A stretch of DNA of 35,437 nt, taken from NCBI GenBank assembly GCA_018969425.1, contig JAGWYJ010000035.1:1-35437 (forward strand), read 5' to 3'. Positions 16,101 through 23,806 of this stretch are shown here, in pieces; position 1 is the first letter of the stretch, and every line of letters starts with the position of its first letter. Below the pieces are notes generated by a model. The model was not told the DNA's origin, did no database searches, and saw nothing but the letters and a program-made list of their open reading frames with translations. The stretch comes from Alphaproteobacteria bacterium (lineage in GTDB: Bacteria; Pseudomonadota; Alphaproteobacteria; Caulobacterales; Hyphomonadaceae). The position numbers and the translations under genes are program-made.

Positions 16101-16721
16101 GGATCGGACGTCGTCGAGGAAGTCCCCCTGATGCGCGTGGAGGACCAGCCCTACATCCACTATAACAAGGGCTCCCTCGTGATGTACTTTCTGCGAAGCG
16201 AGATCGGGGAGGAAGCAGTCAACAGGGCGATGAAGCGCCTCATCGAACGTTACGCCTTCAAACCTGCGCCCTATCCTTCTACCCTTGACTTCATCGCGAT
16301 GCTTCGGGAGGAGGCCGGCCCGCAGCACGATAACCTGATTACGGACCTGTTCGAGCGGATCACTCTTTACGATGCAAGAGCGACAGCAGCGAAAAAGCGC
16401 CGCCTTCCCGACGGTCGATGGGAGGTAACTCTCACTGTCGATGTCAAAAAGTACTACGCGGACGGCGAAGGGGTAGAGACCGAGGCGCCCTTCGAAGAGG
16501 ACTTCGAGATCGGAGTTTTCACGCGGAAGCCGGAAGACAAGGCGTTCTCCCGTTCGGATATCCTGTTCTTCGAGAAGCGGGAGGTCAGGCCGGGCATCAA
16601 TACTCTCGTCATCACCCTTCCCTCGGGAACGGAGCCGACCTATGCGGGCCTCGACCCCTATCTTAAGAGGATCGACCGCAATGGCGACGACAACCTCATG
16701 GAAGCGACTGAAGGGTCATGA
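13125..16721 (+). CDS. ABC-2 permease fused to M1-family zinc aminopeptidase
   Basis: A 1198-residue inner-membrane protein. The first 250 or so residues contain six hydrophobic segments of an ABC-2 permease. A hydrophilic linker and a second set of about six segments follow (from RTAFDLRYVLLSPAFPILLI to about residue 585). The rest is a soluble M1 peptidase with the zinc site HEIAH (H933, E934, H937) and a third ligand in LSETF (E957). One residue more separates HEXXH from the Glu than in classical aminopeptidase N. HYNKGSLVMYFL resembles the region of the catalytic Tyr. The peptidase is presumably periplasmic. Proteins of this architecture are known in proteobacteria, but their substrate is not. 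Followed by galM with an ATGA overlap. Confidence 0.93.
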   Translation: MIGSVTRFELTYQLRNPVLWTSLVLFALLTFASVTIDEVQIGAGGNANINAPYAVLLTVAVMGILNLFVLVAFVANAILRDDETGFGPILRTSRLKPVPYILGRFTGASLAASIAFAGVPLAHLLGALAPWLDPEELGPIRLSSYLYAYFVVGVPMIVIFGAMLYAIASLTRSMMGAYLGAVSILIGWTLSGILLDRPELETVAMLTDPTGLNALLNETKYWTAAERNARLPELSGDFLLNRALWTGIALTCLTLPLFARSFDAQDRRRKSAKRPQPSEGPSPSISAVQTAPPSTVRTAGAQLAARTAFDLRYVLLSPAFPILLILGLFNSAGALWISTEIGGVELLPVTRLMVNTLEGAFSIIPIVIAGYYAGDLVWRDRERRIHELIDSTPTSDWSFVAPKALAIILALSATAVVGMLAGVCVQALKGYSNFELEHYALWYGLPTLILSAQLGILALFLQTLSPNKYVGWGLLLLWFIASTTFVNLGWEHKLYDFGSAPSAPISDFNGRAHFWIGQVWHNAYWTAGSIILSMLSWALWPRGADRRLLPRLKALPRRFAGPSRWALIGAIAMFGSIGGWIFYNTTVLNPYVTTLDSEKTLAEAEKALARYESMPGPTVRHVTLDVDLHPRARTVTTRGVYEIRNTTTAPISEMIMAWPELDEIVEITVPSGRMKTVWDDFDVQLWTFDKPLAPGESRTMSFVTRISNPGFTNDQGQHQIVSNGTFLSNDRLSPYLGLSRSFWLQDRAKRRRYGLEPERRPAPLEDPTASAHHYLRPDSDWVTADITVSTDDDQIPIAPGYLVSEDRKDGRITRRFSTEAPIHHFFSIQSARYAIRTAEATTSAGPVTLEIYHHPSHDRNTALMEEAMKVSLRVLSERFSPYQFRQLRILEFPAYATYAQSFANTIPFSEDIGWLQADPAENEFDVVTYVTAHEIAHQWWAHQVIGADQQGATMLSETFSQYSALLVMEELYGPEKIRSFLSRELNTYLSARGSDVVEEVPLMRVEDQPYIHYNKGSLVMYFLRSEIGEEAVNRAMKRLIERYAFKPAPYPSTLDFIAMLREEAGPQHDNLITDLFERITLYDARATAAKKRRLPDGRWEVTLTVDVKKYYADGEGVETEAPFEEDFEIGVFTRKPEDKAFSRSDILFFEKREVRPGINTLVITLPSGTEPTYAGLDPYLKRIDRNGDDNLMEATEGS

Positions 16722-17818
16722 CCGCCCCGTCCCATGCGGTAACCGTCACTCAACGCACCTGGGGCCGCGCTCCCGATGGCGTGGCTCTGGACGAGATCAT
16801 TCTCTCGGCGTGCGACGGCGTCTCTGCGAGAATCCTCTCATTCGGAGCAACGTTGCACAGCCTCTCATGTCCCGATTCCGCAGGAAATAAAGACGATATC
16901 CTCCTTGGCCCGACAGATCCGCGGGATCACGTCCTGGAACGGCGCTTCTTCGGTTCAACAGTTGGCCGTGCGGCCAACAGAATTGCCGGGTCACGCTTTG
17001 CGCTCGACGGATGCGTCTACACCCTCGACGCCAACGAGGCGCCGCATCATCTGCACGGCGGCGTACAGGGTCTTGATCAGAAGTCCTGGCGTCTGAGATC
17101 CCTTCATGGGGGAGATACGGGAGAGGCGGTTCTTGAGTGCATCTCGCCTCATGGCGAGGGAGGCTATCCCGGAACCCTGAAAGCCGAGGCCCGTTTCCGT
17201 CTTTCCGTGGGCGGCGTTATGGAGATCCTTTACTCTGCAGAATGCGACGCTCCGACGATCTGCAATCTGACCAACCATAATGTCTACAATCTCTGCGGAT
17301 CTCAGTCCGGGAGCAGCATTCGCGAGCATATCATCACGGTCGCCGCTGACCGCTTCCTGCCTGTCCGCCCTGACCTCATCCCAACAGGCGAGCGACGGGC
17401 TGTCGCCCAGACCCCGTTCGACCTCAGGCTCCCACGTCGAGTGGGGGATGTTCTGGATAACGAGCACGACGAGCAGCTCCGCGTCGCACATGGCGTCGAT
17501 CACAGTTTTATTCTTCCGGAACGGCACGCAGGCGACGCCCCGGACGCATCGCTGAGTGATCCGATATCCGGACGAAGACTGGAGCTCCGGACCACCTCGC
17601 CAGCCATTCAGGTTTATACCGGTAACTTCCTGTCGCCCGCAGTCATCGGAAAGGGAGCGCGAGGGTACCGCCCTCACGATGGAATTTGTCTCGAGCCACA
17701 GGGATACCCCAATGCGCCGAACGAGCCCCTGTTTCCGTCAATCCGACTGACGCCGGGAGACATCTACGAAAATACAATTGTGCTCCGTCTCTCGGCGAAG
17801 ATGCCTGATCATGACTGA
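16718..17818 (+). CDS. galM: Aldose 1-epimerase (galactose mutarotase)
   Basis: This enzyme interconverts alpha and beta anomers of aldohexoses. The 366-residue protein has the family's active-site segments: GRAANRIAG near the substrate Asn/Arg, HHLHGG, catalytic His187 in TNHNVYNLCG, and catalytic Glu326 in CLEPQGYPNAPN. No clear signal peptide is seen, so it is probably cytosolic. The ATG overlaps the stop of the ABC/M1 gene as ATGA, so it is co-translated with a transporter-peptidase. That pairing is metabolically unexpected. The paired function is not explained by the sequence. Confidence 0.93.
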   Translation: MTAPSHAVTVTQRTWGRAPDGVALDEIILSACDGVSARILSFGATLHSLSCPDSAGNKDDILLGPTDPRDHVLERRFFGSTVGRAANRIAGSRFALDGCVYTLDANEAPHHLHGGVQGLDQKSWRLRSLHGGDTGEAVLECISPHGEGGYPGTLKAEARFRLSVGGVMEILYSAECDAPTICNLTNHNVYNLCGSQSGSSIREHIITVAADRFLPVRPDLIPTGERRAVAQTPFDLRLPRRVGDVLDNEHDEQLRVAHGVDHSFILPERHAGDAPDASLSDPISGRRLELRTTSPAIQVYTGNFLSPAVIGKGARGYRPHDGICLEPQGYPNAPNEPLFPSIRLTPGDIYENTIVLRLSAKMPDHD

Positions 17819-17863
17819 ATGCGGCTTGGAGCAGCATACCCCTTCAGATGGTGAGGGTTCCGC

Positions 17864-18502
17864 ATGTTGAAACGGCGCACAGCCAGGGATATGGATAACG
17901 CCGTTCACAAGGTCTGGGTCATGTCGCGCCGCGTCCTCGCTCTAGCGTCCGCTCTGTTGCTCGCGGCCTGCTCAGGCCCATCCCCGGACACGACGTCCGA
18001 GCGGAGTTCTGCAACCCTGACTCCGAACAGCCCTTCAGGATGCGAGGCGAGAGTGACGTCCGTCTGGACGGTAGGCGCAGGAACGGCGCTCAGCGTTGAG
18101 GCGCGTTCACTTGGGGACAGCTGCCGAGAGGCGCTTGCAACCCTGATCATTCGAAGCCCCGACGGGAGCCTGCTCTGGGCTCGGGCCTATCCTGCTTCCG
18201 ACACCATGGTTTTGCGGGAGGCTGGCGACGTTGAAGGCATGACGGCGGCGCTGACGGAATGGATTGAGGTTGGCGACAAGACGACGCGGGACCTCCCTGA
18301 ATGGCCCGACGAAGCAAGCGCGCCGAACGCTGGCGAATTCCCTTTCTATCCCGATGAGGGATGGGATGCGGCGTCGTTCTCGGCGCTACGGGAAGAAGGC
18401 GCGCCGATGTTCTGCCACGTTCAGGGTCGCGAGAGCCTTCGATGTCTGACATCGAAGGACGGCGCAGTTTCGACGATCGGCGTCCAGACTTTCCCCGGAT
18501 GA
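17864..18502 (+). CDS. Putative lipoprotein of unknown function
   Basis: A 212-residue exported protein with hydrophobic core LALASALLLAAC, the last four residues being a lipobox. It starts at ATG 17864 after GGTGAGGG; the Met at 17921 would give a more usual signal peptide. The mature chain has four cysteines that could pair, a strand-rich first half (VTSVWTVGAGTALSVEARS) and an acidic, Pro-rich second half (DLPEWPDEASAPNAGEFPFY). No domain is recognised. It lies 45 bases after galM on the same strand and may be the last gene of the ABC/M1 unit. Confidence 0.72.
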   Translation: MLKRRTARDMDNAVHKVWVMSRRVLALASALLLAACSGPSPDTTSERSSATLTPNSPSGCEARVTSVWTVGAGTALSVEARSLGDSCREALATLIIRSPDGSLLWARAYPASDTMVLREAGDVEGMTAALTEWIEVGDKTTRDLPEWPDEASAPNAGEFPFYPDEGWDAASFSALREEGAPMFCHVQGRESLRCLTSKDGAVSTIGVQTFPG

Positions 18503-18778
18503 ACCTCCAGGACGCAGGCTCCGGTTCATTTCGAGACAAACCTGTCCCATGGAACTGACCCTCTGACGCACATCAGGCGGCCTGGCGCAGGGTCAGGAAC
18601 GAGCCCCGCGCTCCGAACCCACTGAAAACACGAGACAATAGCCGTTAGGCCACACCCTTAGAGGGCAGAGCGAAGTCGGCAGACTTCCTGCAGATACCGC
18701 TACGGCACATCCGATCGTCGGGGACGTGCTGGAGAGAAAGCCTGCGGGCGCTTCGGATCACAGAAGGGAAACGTCATC

Positions 18779-19771
18779 ATGTCGCTGTCCATGCCTCGCC
18801 TCATCGGCGCCGCATCCATCCTTGCCCTTGCCTGCGCGCCCGCCGCGTTCGCCCAGGCGAAAGTCAACAATGTGAACAACAAGCAGGGAAACTGGGCCGA
18901 GACACGGGCCACAATCAACGCAAACCTGTCAAAGGTGACTGAGGACGTCTCCATGACCTCAGCGTCGATCGCGAACTCCTTCTCCGCATCTCTCGGTGGC
19001 AACTCGACCGTCAACAACTTCCAGGACAGCTGGAAAAACGGCTCCGCCAACCTGAACATCAAGGCTAACGACACGTTGGGTTCGCTTACCGCAACGGCTG
19101 CGACCATCGGAAACTCTGCATCAATCGAGATCGACGCTCTCGCCGGCGGCAGCACAAGCGGCAACTCGGTGATCAAGAGCACTCAGCTGACTCACCTTGG
19201 AAAGTTCAACTCGAACCTCAACATCGAGGGTTCAAACATTTCAGGCACCAAGCCGGACGGCGGCGGACCGGTTACGGCCATCACCGGCACGGCGGCGGCG
19301 ATCGCAAACTCGCTCTCGGTCAACGTCAAGGGAGACCTTAACGCCACCAACACCCAGTACTTCAATGGCGATGTGCGCTCGACGATCAACGCCAAGCTGA
19401 ACGACATCACCGGCGATGTGACGCTGACGTCTGCAGCGATCGCCAACTCGGCGTCGTTCGAGACAACCGACTCCAAAAAAGTCAACGTCAACAACACCCA
19501 GATGGCGGGATATGATCCCACAGCCCTCACCAATCTGCAGCTTGGCAAGGTCGTCGGCGACGTCTCCGTCACAACGGCTGCGATCTCCAACTCGCTGAGC
19601 GTCTCGACGCTTCCGGCAACGGCCTCGCTGAACGTGAACTCAAATCAGCAGAACCGCGCCTACACCGAAGCGACGGCGAACATCAAACTCGGAGACGTGA
19701 CAGGTTCCGTATCCGCAACGTCGGCTGCGATTGGAAACTCCGTTTCGATCAACAACCTGCCGAAGTTCTGA
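18779..19771 (+). CDS. Secreted six-repeat Asn/Ser-rich protein, possible beta-solenoid or matrix/amyloid-like fibre protein
   Basis: A 330-residue protein with a clean signal peptide (cleavage after AAFAQ) and then about six repeats of 45-60 residues filling the chain. Each repeat has an N..Q or N.Q segment, an A..NI..LG.VTG strand, and ends T(S/A)AAI(G/A)NS(L/V/A)S. Examples are VTLTSAAIANSASF, VSVTTAAISNSLSV and VSATSAAIGNSVSI. It is rich in Asn, Ser, Thr and Ala, with almost no aromatic residues or Cys. Regular Asn/Gln ladders and alternating strands suggest a beta-solenoid, with a loose likeness to curlin-type repeats. I do not recognise the family; an adhesin, holdfast-type or extracellular matrix role is inference. 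Preceded by GAAGGGAAACG as ribosome-binding site, followed by a strong terminator. Confidence 0.8.
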   Translation: MSLSMPRLIGAASILALACAPAAFAQAKVNNVNNKQGNWAETRATINANLSKVTEDVSMTSASIANSFSASLGGNSTVNNFQDSWKNGSANLNIKANDTLGSLTATAATIGNSASIEIDALAGGSTSGNSVIKSTQLTHLGKFNSNLNIEGSNISGTKPDGGGPVTAITGTAAAIANSLSVNVKGDLNATNTQYFNGDVRSTINAKLNDITGDVTLTSAAIANSASFETTDSKKVNVNNTQMAGYDPTALTNLQLGKVVGDVSVTTAAISNSLSVSTLPATASLNVNSNQQNRAYTEATANIKLGDVTGSVSATSAAIGNSVSINNLPKF

Positions 19772-19807
19772 GATAACAGGCGTCAAAGCCTGTCTCCGAC
19801 AAACGAC

Positions 19808-19834
19808 GAGGGCGCTTCTTCCGGGGGCGCCCTC
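19808..19834. terminator. Bidirectional hairpin terminator
   Basis: GAGGGCGC (19808-19815) pairs perfectly with GCGCCCTC (19827-19834) over an 11-base loop. It is followed on the plus strand by TCCTTCGTTTTCG, and on the minus strand by GTCGTTTGT. It sits between the convergent repeat-protein gene and ModE-like gene and can serve both. Confidence 0.78.
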
Positions 19835-19874
19835 CTTCGTTTTCGATCGGAGCTTTCCCCGGCAAGGTATGAAC

Positions 19875-20261
19875 TCAACGCAGCCGCGTATTGAACTCGA
19901 CAGCAGAAGACTCGGCCGCGGAGATAAGACGCATCTCCAGACTGCGATAAAGCCCCAGAACCTCGCGACCCTCGCGGGTCAGCCGGGCGCCGCCCCCTCG
20001 CAGTCCTCCCGCCGATGTCTCGACCAGCGGCGCCCGAAACAGAGTGTTCATCACCTCGACCAGACGCCAGGCGCGGGAATAGCTCATCCCGAGGGACCGA
20101 GCCGCGCTCGATATCGAACCGCTCGCATCTATGTGTTCAAGGAGAGCCGCCTTGCCCGGCCCAAAGGCCGGCTCGTCGCCGCCCATAACACGGAGGCGAA
20201 TATCAAACACACGCCCAAGGCGGCGTAAGTCCCCGTCCTCACGCCGCGTTCGAGGACGCAT
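19875..20261 (-). CDS. ModE-type winged-helix DNA-binding protein without molybdate domain
   Basis: A 128-residue transcription factor related to the N-terminal domain of ModE. The segment GPGKAALLEHIDASGSISSA continues into ARSLGMSYSRAWRLVEVMN, the ModE helix-turn-helix. PLVETSAGGLRGGGARLTRE matches the wing. The C-terminal MOP/TOBE domains that bind molybdate are absent, so the ligand, if any, is unknown. I choose ATG 20261 with GGGGAG six bases upstream; ATG 20282 has a site that is too close. It is the last gene of an amidase-aminotransferase-regulator operon, with short spacing. Confidence 0.85.
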   Translation of the reverse strand: MRPRTRREDGDLRRLGRVFDIRLRVMGGDEPAFGPGKAALLEHIDASGSISSAARSLGMSYSRAWRLVEVMNTLFRAPLVETSAGGLRGGGARLTREGREVLGLYRSLEMRLISAAESSAVEFNTRLR

Positions 20262-20292
20262 TGAAGGCTCCCCGTTCGTCATACCCTTCCGC

Positions 20293-21459
20293 TCATCTCG
20301 ATCCGGCCATCAGATTTCGGGCGATCGCAAGCCGCTTCACCCCCTCATTCAGCGTCTGCTCGGATTTTGCGAAGCAAAGACGAACCAGCGCATCCTCGGT
20401 AGGAGACGTGTAGAACGCCGAAAACGGGATCGTCGCCACGCCCGCCTCCTTCACAGCGCGCAGCGCGAACTCGGCGCATGACGCGCCAACACCGGAACGT
20501 GCAAGATCAACGGAAAGAAAATACGTGCCTGCCGCAGGCAGCACGTGAAACCCCTCCTCAACCAACTGCGAGATCAGGTTGTCCCGAAGCCCCTGAAGGG
20601 TTTCGCGCATCGTTTTCAGTCTGCCCGAGGCCGTCTGCAACCCGAATGCAACGGCGGTCTGAAGCATGGGCGGGGTCGTGAATGTCAGAAACTGATGAGC
20701 CCTTGCGAACGCTTCCGTCAGGTCCGGGCCGGCGCAGGCGAAACCCACTTTCCAACCCGTCATGGAAAACATCTTGCCAGCCGATCCGATCTTGATGGTC
20801 CGATCCCGCATGCCGGGTATCCCCATCATGGACCGATGGACCGCCGAGCCGAATACGCACTCCTCCCAAACCTCGTCGCTGATGCAGATACAGTCCCGTT
20901 CGATACAGAGCCTTGCAATGAGCGAGAGATCGTCCTCGTCCATGACCGATGCGGAGGGATTGAGCGGAGTATTGAGAATAACCGCGCGGGTTTTCGACGA
21001 GAAAGCCTCAAGGAGACGCTCAGGGTCAACCTTCCAGCTCGGCGGATGAAGACGCACGATCCGGGCCTCAGCTCCCGCTCGCCGGAGCATCGGCAGATAG
21101 CTGTCATAGGCAGGCTCGAAGACAATGGCTTCATCGCCCGGACTCAGGACGGCAAGGAGGGCGGCGGCGAGGGCTTCGGTCGCGCCCGAAGTCACGGTGA
21201 CGTTTCGCCGCCAGTCCAGCTCGAGCCCCTGAGTGGTGTTGTAATGATCGGCGACAGCGGCGCGAAGCTCGGGAAGACCTCTCATGGGAGGGTATTGATT
21301 GGGACCGCTCATCACGGCCTGCGCGGCCCTTGCCCTGAGATCCTCCGGACCGTCCCACTCGGGGAAGCCCTGCCCAAGATTGATCGCGCCCGTCTCCCTC
21401 GCAAGACCGGACATGACGTCGAACACCGTCTCGCCGAGACCTGAAAAAACAGGGTTCAC
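20293..21459 (-). CDS. PLP-dependent class I/II aminotransferase (KAT / methionine-glutamine transaminase type)
   Basis: A 388-residue fold-type I aminotransferase. AINLGQGFPEWDGPEDLRAR and NQYPPMRGLPELRAAVA are typical of the kynurenine/glutamine transaminase K and YbdL group. VTSGATEAL binds the PLP phosphate, D195 in ISDEVWEE contacts the pyridine nitrogen, and K229 in KIGSAGKMFSMTGWKVG forms the Schiff base. Such enzymes transaminate Met, Gln or aromatic amino acids with 2-oxo acids. The upstream gene overlaps it by ATGA and encodes an omega-amidase-type hydrolase, a pairing that fits glutaminase II chemistry or removal of 2-oxoacid amides. The specific substrate cannot be read from sequence. 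Confidence 0.92.
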   Translation of the reverse strand: MNPVFSGLGETVFDVMSGLARETGAINLGQGFPEWDGPEDLRARAAQAVMSGPNQYPPMRGLPELRAAVADHYNTTQGLELDWRRNVTVTSGATEALAAALLAVLSPGDEAIVFEPAYDSYLPMLRRAGAEARIVRLHPPSWKVDPERLLEAFSSKTRAVILNTPLNPSASVMDEDDLSLIARLCIERDCICISDEVWEECVFGSAVHRSMMGIPGMRDRTIKIGSAGKMFSMTGWKVGFACAGPDLTEAFARAHQFLTFTTPPMLQTAVAFGLQTASGRLKTMRETLQGLRDNLISQLVEEGFHVLPAAGTYFLSVDLARSGVGASCAEFALRAVKEAGVATIPFSAFYTSPTEDALVRLCFAKSEQTLNEGVKRLAIARNLMAGSR

Positions 21460-22295
21460 TCAGGCGTCTCCCCATCACGCACACGATAGGCGCGGTCATG
21501 AACCAGGGCCGGGATCTGACGACGAACCCGAGCAACCTCATCAAGATCGAGACGAGCGTGGATCACGCCTGGACCCGGCGGGGCTTCTGCGAGAATGTCA
21601 CCCCAGGGTCCGATGATGAGCGAGTGGCCAAAGGTTTCCCGGCCATCCTCATGACGACCCTCCTGGGCCGGAGCGATCACGAACGATCCCGTCTCTATGG
21701 CCCGCGCCCGCAGAAGCACATGCCAGTGCGCCTCCCCTGTGATCCGGGTGAAGGCCGCAGGAACCGCGATGATCTGGGCTCCGGCCTTCGCGAGGTCCCG
21801 GTGAAGATGGGGGAAGCGAACATCGTAGCACACGGTCATGCCGATACGCCCTCCGGGTATGTCGGCGACAACGCCATCGCCCCCCGGAACGAAAGAGGAC
21901 GATTCCCGATGCACCTGACCGTCCTTCAGCTCCACATCGAACATGTGAATCTTGTCATACCGGGCGCGCACGGCCCCATCCGATCCGATAAGAAAGCTCC
22001 GGTTAGCGCAGCGCTGCTCCTCCAGGCGGATAGGGAGCGACCCCACAAGAAGCCATATCCCAAGTCTCGCAGCGAGCTTGCGAAAGGCCTCAAGGGCCTC
22101 GTCGGCGGATTCAGGTCCAGACTTGGCGAAGACAGCCCCCGGGGCCCGGTCCATGAGCGACGTCATCTCCGGCGTGGCGATCAGCTCGGCGCCCTCACGC
22201 GCCGCCCGGGATATAAGATCGCAGGCTGCAGCCACATTCTCGGGCACGGAGATCCCGGACCGCATCTGCACGCATGAAACCCGAATGACTGACAT
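21456..22295 (-). CDS. Carbon-nitrogen hydrolase, Nit1/omega-amidase type
   Basis: A 279-residue nitrilase-superfamily amidase with the intact triad E43 (TPEMTS), K115 (YDKIHMFD) and C156 (MTVCYDVRFPHL). The N-terminus IRVSCVQMRSG and the TPEMTSLMD segment look like the Nit1 / deaminated-glutathione amidase branch. Nit2 omega-amidase, acting on 2-oxoglutaramate, is a close alternative. The aminotransferase gene that follows overlaps by ATGA. Transaminases of that group both produce 2-oxoglutaramate and deaminate glutathione by mistake, so this is probably a transaminase plus repair or clean-up amidase pair. Cytosolic. Confidence 0.9.
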   Translation of the reverse strand: MSVIRVSCVQMRSGISVPENVAAACDLISRAAREGAELIATPEMTSLMDRAPGAVFAKSGPESADEALEAFRKLAARLGIWLLVGSLPIRLEEQRCANRSFLIGSDGAVRARYDKIHMFDVELKDGQVHRESSSFVPGGDGVVADIPGGRIGMTVCYDVRFPHLHRDLAKAGAQIIAVPAAFTRITGEAHWHVLLRARAIETGSFVIAPAQEGRHEDGRETFGHSLIIGPWGDILAEAPPGPGVIHARLDLDEVARVRRQIPALVHDRAYRVRDGETPE

Positions 22296-22447
22296 GGTGG
22301 AGCGTTCCTGCCGGTGTGAAGGTCCGATATCATATTAACGATCCCGCGCACCGGGAAACAGTCCCGCCATGGCGGAGAAGCGGGGAAAACCCTCTCCTGG
22401 GATCCCCTCGAAGGAGCGCACGGGCGACGCCCCCATAGCTCTGTGGT

Positions 22448-23806
22448 ATGGCCCTTGCTACCAATCGGCGTTCATCCCCGTCCACCCGGCCTGTTTGCGG
22501 ATACGTTCTCGTGCGCTCCACCCCCTCGCCGGCACAGATAGATCCGCCAGCCAGCCCGGCGCCGCTCGGCAAGGGACGGGCCTACTTCATGGGCCGATCG
22601 CTTAATGAAACGATGGATATGGCGGCCCTCCTGATCTGGGTGACCGTCTCAACCATCCCCATGCCCGCCGTATCCGTATTTAACTACATGCTGGCGGGAT
22701 TCTTCCTGTCAGGGTTTGGCCGGGACCCTCGACAGCTGCTGCCAGCGGCTGCGCGAAGCTGGCCGGTGTTTGTGCTCCCTATCCTCGCCATTGTCTCGGG
22801 CCTGTGGGCCCCGTCCGCCGCAGACGCCATCCGTCGAGGCGTGCTGCTGGCGCTGACGGGCGTATTCGCCATCTACCTCGGCAGCCGCCTCAGCGGACGG
22901 CAGATCATCTCAGGATATTTCCTGGTGGAGCTCATAGCCGGACTGCTGAGCATGGCCGACCCTAACGTAGAAGGAGGTGTCGCCCGGGGAATATTCGATC
23001 AGAAGAACGTGCTCGCCATTCACATGTTCTTTCTCTACGTCACCAGCCTCGCCATTCTCCTCGACGGCAAGTTCCCATCCGCCCTGCGGATCGGCGCCCT
23101 CGCCGGAGCCCCCCTCGCCGTCATTCTCGTTATCCTGAGCCAGTCAGCGACCACTCTGGGCTTCCTCGGCGCCTCCTCCTTCGCCTTTCTGCTTCACGCC
23201 CTGGTCTGGACGCCGGCCAGCCGGGTCCGCCACCTCAGGACCGCCCTCACCCTCATTATTGTCATCCTGGTGTCGCTGGCCCTGTTCGCCGCCCTCGGCA
23301 TCCTCCAGATCAATGTCTACGAAGAAGTTCTGAACCTCCTCGGCAAAGACAGCACGCTGACCGGACGGACCTACCTTTGGGATCAGGCCCGACGACTGAT
23401 GGCGGAAAACCCCCTGACAGGGGTCGGAGCGAACGGTTTCTGGAGACCGGAGACAGGACAGGCCAACTCGATCCTCACCTACTTCTCATTCGAACGATAT
23501 ACGGGGTTCAGTTTCCACAACTCCTATCTCGAGAACGGCGTCCAGATGGGCTATCCGGGAATGTTCGCCACTATTCTCCTAGCCGCCTGGGGACTTCTGT
23601 CGGCGCTCCGCAACTGGATCGCAAGCCAGACAATCGTGAACGCGTTTTTCCTCATTGTGACCGTTCTGATCGTTATCCGTTCGAACACGGAAGTCGATCT
23701 CGCCGGCGAGCTCGGGATCACGAATATCCTGCTGATGATCAGCGCTGTCCGAAGAAATCCTCCGGCAACTGCGCAGTCTGCGCCTGCCTCAGAGAGGCGA
23801 TCATGA
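22448..23806 (+). CDS. O-antigen ligase / polysaccharide polymerase family membrane protein (Wzy_C)
   Basis: A 452-residue polytopic membrane protein with about ten helices. The Wzy_C-type region between residues 290 and 370 carries GRTYLWDQARRLMAENPLTG, GVGANGFW and FSFHNSYLENGVQMGYPG, the latter with the conserved H..yLe..ve.G pattern. It would polymerise or ligate lipid-linked polysaccharide in the periplasm. The first 47 residues look non-homologous, and Met at 22589 (MGRSLNETMDMAALL) is a plausible true start. Its stop overlaps the start of the next gene, a GT2 glycosyltransferase, as ATGA. This is the core of a small exopolysaccharide module. Confidence 0.88.
   Translation: MALATNRRSSPSTRPVCGYVLVRSTPSPAQIDPPASPAPLGKGRAYFMGRSLNETMDMAALLIWVTVSTIPMPAVSVFNYMLAGFFLSGFGRDPRQLLPAAARSWPVFVLPILAIVSGLWAPSAADAIRRGVLLALTGVFAIYLGSRLSGRQIISGYFLVELIAGLLSMADPNVEGGVARGIFDQKNVLAIHMFFLYVTSLAILLDGKFPSALRIGALAGAPLAVILVILSQSATTLGFLGASSFAFLLHALVWTPASRVRHLRTALTLIIVILVSLALFAALGILQINVYEEVLNLLGKDSTLTGRTYLWDQARRLMAENPLTGVGANGFWRPETGQANSILTYFSFERYTGFSFHNSYLENGVQMGYPGMFATILLAAWGLLSALRNWIASQTIVNAFFLIVTVLIVIRSNTEVDLAGELGITNILLMISAVRRNPPATAQSAPASERRS

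Noticed and set aside
20545-21444. 299-residue plus-strand frame antisense to the aminotransferase
   Set aside because: The aminotransferase has all PLP motifs on the other strand; this frame has none of its own.
23377-23802. N-terminal extension of the GT2 frame into the Wzy gene
   Set aside because: Lies inside the Wzy coding region in another phase; the GT-A domain starts at the ATG at 23803 with a good ribosome-binding site.
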